Shown: positions 52,278 through 54,189 of the stretch, piece by piece
How positions within the stretch are numbered: position 1 is the stretch's first letter
Layout: each line of letters opens with the position of its first letter
Assembly (NCBI GenBank): GCA_964463915.1
Contig: CAYXEH010000010.1
Coordinates: 1-54,189 of the forward strand
Length of the DNA stretch: 54,189 bases
Direction: 5' to 3'
Source: PUPG01 sp964463915
GTDB lineage: Bacteria > Bacteroidota > Bacteroidia > Bacteroidales > UBA7960
The notes under the pieces: generated by a model
Told to the model about the DNA's origin: nothing
Seen by the model: the letters and a program-made list of their open reading frames with translations, nothing else
The model's database searches: none
Made by a program: the position numbers and the translations under genes

Positions 52278-53303
52278 TTAAAGCATCCTGACAAAATCTT
52301 TCAGCTCCTGGATGGGAATGGGCTCTACCACCACATCTCCTATCCCCTCCATTAACACAAAATGGATGTGATCGGTTTCCTTTTTCTTGTCCTTAAGTAA
52401 GGCCTTAAATATGGTTTTCGGGCTTGTGGCAGATGCTACGGGCAGGCCAAGATTCATCAGCAGGCTGACGATCTCTTTATGTTCCGCTGTACTCAATTTC
52501 CCCCGGTGTACCGATAATTTTGCCGCGAATGCAAGTCCGATGCTTATAGCCTGTCCATGAGGGATACCGTCGGTTTTCTCCACGGCATGCCCCCAGGTAT
52601 GCCCCAGGTTTAGTTTTCTGCGTTCGCCCTGCTCCACTTCATCTTTGTTGACGATCTCAATTTTGGTTTTTATGGAACGGTTCACCAGTTTGTATACAGC
52701 ATCCTCATCCAGCTTAAGCACAGATTCGGCATTTTCTTTAAGGAGATTAAACATCTGGCGGTCGGAAATCAGGCTGTGTTTTACAGCTTCAGCCAGGCCA
52801 TGTTTGAGTTCTGCCTTGGGGAGGCTGCTGAGCATGGTGGTATCGCACATGACAAAGGCCGGCTGTTTGAAGGTGCCCATGATGTTTTTGTATCCGTTCA
52901 GGTTCACCCCGTTTTTCCCGCCGATACTGGCATCTATCTGAGCCATCAATGAAGTGGCGACAAAACCGAATTCCACCCCGCGCAAAAAAATTGATGCCAC
53001 AAAGCCTGTCATGTCGCAGACTACGCCGCCACCAACCCCAAGAATGAATGCATCACGTCCGGCCCCTTCGTCCATGAGCCATTTGCAGATCTTTGCAACG
53101 GTATTGATTTTTTTACTGTTTTCTCCGGGTTCCATGACATAGGCCGGATAATCCGGGATATGTCCGGCGTAAAGTCTATGAAGGTTTTTATCGGTAATGA
53201 TGAAAACGTTCCGGCCGGGTATATATTCCTTTAAAGAGCTCAGCGGTTCTCCCACCAGGATGCGGCTGTTCCTGTAAAGGCCTTTGACAAATAAGGTTTC
53301 CAT
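52278..53303 (-). CDS. aroB: 3-dehydroquinate synthase
   Basis: Cyclises DAHP to 3-dehydroquinate with NAD and a metal. 341 residues from the ATG at 53303 (METLFVKGLYRNSRILVG), 16 bases behind the DAHP synthase stop; a longer frame would overlap that gene. Motifs: GVGGGVVCDMTGFVASIFLRGVEF, TSLMAQIDASIGGKNGVNL, KNIMGTFKQP, and the metal-binding LNLGHTWGHAVE and GIPHGQAISIGL. Confidence 0.96.
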   Translation of the reverse strand: METLFVKGLYRNSRILVGEPLSSLKEYIPGRNVFIITDKNLHRLYAGHIPDYPAYVMEPGENSKKINTVAKICKWLMDEGAGRDAFILGVGGGVVCDMTGFVASIFLRGVEFGFVATSLMAQIDASIGGKNGVNLNGYKNIMGTFKQPAFVMCDTTMLSSLPKAELKHGLAEAVKHSLISDRQMFNLLKENAESVLKLDEDAVYKLVNRSIKTKIEIVNKDEVEQGERRKLNLGHTWGHAVEKTDGIPHGQAISIGLAFAAKLSVHRGKLSTAEHKEIVSLLMNLGLPVASATSPKTIFKALLKDKKKETDHIHFVLMEGIGDVVVEPIPIQELKDFVRML

Positions 53304-53319
53304 GTGAAGGTGATTTATC

Positions 53320-54120
53320 TCAAAGATAGGACGAATTTCTGAATTTGCCGGCCATAAGCCTTTCAAAAGCTTCGGGGGTCAATTGCTGAGCGGCATCACT
53401 TAAAGCTTCTGACGGGTTGTGATGTACTTCAACCATCAGTCCATCAAATCCCAACAGCAGTGAGCGGCGGGAGACGTGGAGGACCAGTTCGCGTTTTCCG
53501 GCAATATGACTGGGATCGCATAGAATGGGTAAGCCGGGGATCTGCTTCTTCAGCCAAAGAGGGATTGCCCATTGAGGAACATTCCTGTATCGCGTTTTTC
53601 CATAGCTTGAAAAGCCCCTGTGAATGGCCATGATGTCCTTGACTCCCGCCTCACTAATCCGTTCAATGGCGCCCAGCCAAAGGGCGGGATCCGGGTTGAC
53701 CGGGTTTTTAACGCAAACTTTGACATCGGCTCCCTGAAGTGCATCGGCGATTTCCTGCGTGGCAAAAGGGTTGGCGGTTGTTCTGGCTCCGATCCACAGG
53801 CAGTCAATGCCATACTTCAGTGCTTCATAAACATGCGTGGTGTTGGCCACTTCTGTGGCTGTTTTCATTCCTGTTTCCTCCTTTACACGCTGCAGCCAGC
53901 GGAGTCCGGCGTTGCCCACACCTTCAAAATTCCCCGGGCGTGTCCGGGGCTTCCAGATGCCGGCCCTGAAGAAATCTGTTCGTTCGCCAGCGGCCAGCTT
54001 CCTTGCTGTTCGCAAGAGCTGATCTTCGGACTCAGCACTGCAGGGCCCGGCGATGATTATCGGCTGTGGTCTGGCAGCGGTACGTTGCCGGGATTGTTTG
54101 CTCTTTACCTGTGCTTCCAT
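53320..54120 (-). CDS. aroG: DAHP synthase (3-deoxy-7-phosphoheptulonate synthase)
   Basis: First step of the shikimate pathway, condensing PEP and erythrose 4-phosphate. 266 residues, short type I (DAHP/KDO8P) class. Motifs: IIIAGPCSAESEDQL, DFFRAGIWKPRTRPGNFEGVG, TEVANTTHVYEALKYGIDCLWIGARTT, KNPVNPDP, IHRGFSS, PILCDPSHIAGKREL and GLMVEVHHNPSEALSDAAQQL. Ends at the barrel, with no chorismate mutase domain, which in several Bacteroidota is fused at the C-terminus. The start ATG at 54120 lies 12 bases behind the stop of the upstream frame. Symbol by function only; aroF would be equally acceptable. Confidence 0.94.
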   Translation of the reverse strand: MEAQVKSKQSRQRTAARPQPIIIAGPCSAESEDQLLRTARKLAAGERTDFFRAGIWKPRTRPGNFEGVGNAGLRWLQRVKEETGMKTATEVANTTHVYEALKYGIDCLWIGARTTANPFATQEIADALQGADVKVCVKNPVNPDPALWLGAIERISEAGVKDIMAIHRGFSSYGKTRYRNVPQWAIPLWLKKQIPGLPILCDPSHIAGKRELVLHVSRRSLLLGFDGLMVEVHHNPSEALSDAAQQLTPEAFERLMAGKFRNSSYL

Positions 54121-54132
54121 TGGGATTATTTT

Positions 54133-54189
54133 TTATTTGAGTATAGTCTGAATTTTATTGGCTTCTCTGATCAGTTCAAGTATTTCAAG
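54133..54189 (-). CDS. C-terminal end of an upstream gene, cut by window edge
   Basis: An open frame enters from the right edge and stops with TAA at 54133-54135, encoding LEILELIREANKIQTILK at its end, a helical-looking tail. It ends 12 bases before the DAHP synthase gene, so it is probably in the same operon. Too short to identify. Confidence 0.5.
   Translation of the reverse strand, partial: LEILELIREANKIQTILK

Overview
This window is most likely a scaffold from a Bacteroidota genome, probably of the order Bacteroidales or a close relative. It carries the type IX secretion set porP-gldK-gldL-gldM-gldN, a DUF3098 gene between ftsX and uppP, and several promoters of the Bacteroidota type (TTTG, 19-20 bases, TAnnTTTG). 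GC content is roughly one half by eye. Three runs of exactly 100 N (37452-37551, 43806-43905, 47016-47115) mark scaffold gaps of unknown size, so this is a draft or metagenome-derived assembly.

Layout. 1-5.3 kb: the 5' part of asd, a large secreted lamin-tail protein, comF and a membrane-anchored coiled-coil protein. 5.4-10.3 kb: pheT, then a convergent operon rbfA, methyltransferase, LolC/E-like permease. 10.4-13.6 kb: class I and class II fumarases side by side, separated by short repeats that resemble an insertion-sequence end. 13.7-19.5 kb: the type IX secretion/gliding operon. 19.7-24.7 kb: an arginase-fold protein with half its metal ligands replaced, topA and miaB. 24.8-29.4 kb: ftsX, DUF3098, uppP, truB, then queA and ispD. 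29.5-37.3 kb: pyrophosphatase, DUF2207 protein, dprA, a ChaN-like lipoprotein, cytidine deaminase, a YtxH/holin-like/small protein trio and a membrane metallophosphoesterase. 37.6-40.7 kb: an SDR and a thioredoxin-domain protein. 40.7-48.8 kb: a histidine operon on the minus strand in the order G-D-(C::B)-H-A-F-IE. 49-54.1 kb: a shikimate operon in the order DAHP synthase-aroB-aroE-aroA-aroC, also on the minus strand.

The most striking region is the 430 bases in front of hisG. It contains a consensus promoter, a first His-rich leader peptide followed by a perfect 22-bp hairpin, a tiny ORF that begins like hisG, a second His-rich leader peptide, and a canonical intrinsic terminator just before hisG. 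Both modules can fold into mutually exclusive structures. I read this as two transcription attenuators in series, perhaps from a tandem duplication of the leader plus the start of hisG. The operon is otherwise unusual too: HisC and the HisB dehydratase are fused without the phosphatase domain, HisD apparently has an N-terminal extension encoded by palindromic repeats, and several repeat families lie between the genes.

Functionally the his and aro operons together make histidine and chorismate. Histidinol-phosphate phosphatase, 3-dehydroquinate dehydratase and shikimate kinase are not in the window and must be encoded elsewhere. Most of the remaining genes are ordinary housekeeping genes. I found no tRNA or rRNA genes, CRISPR array, prophage or intact insertion sequence.
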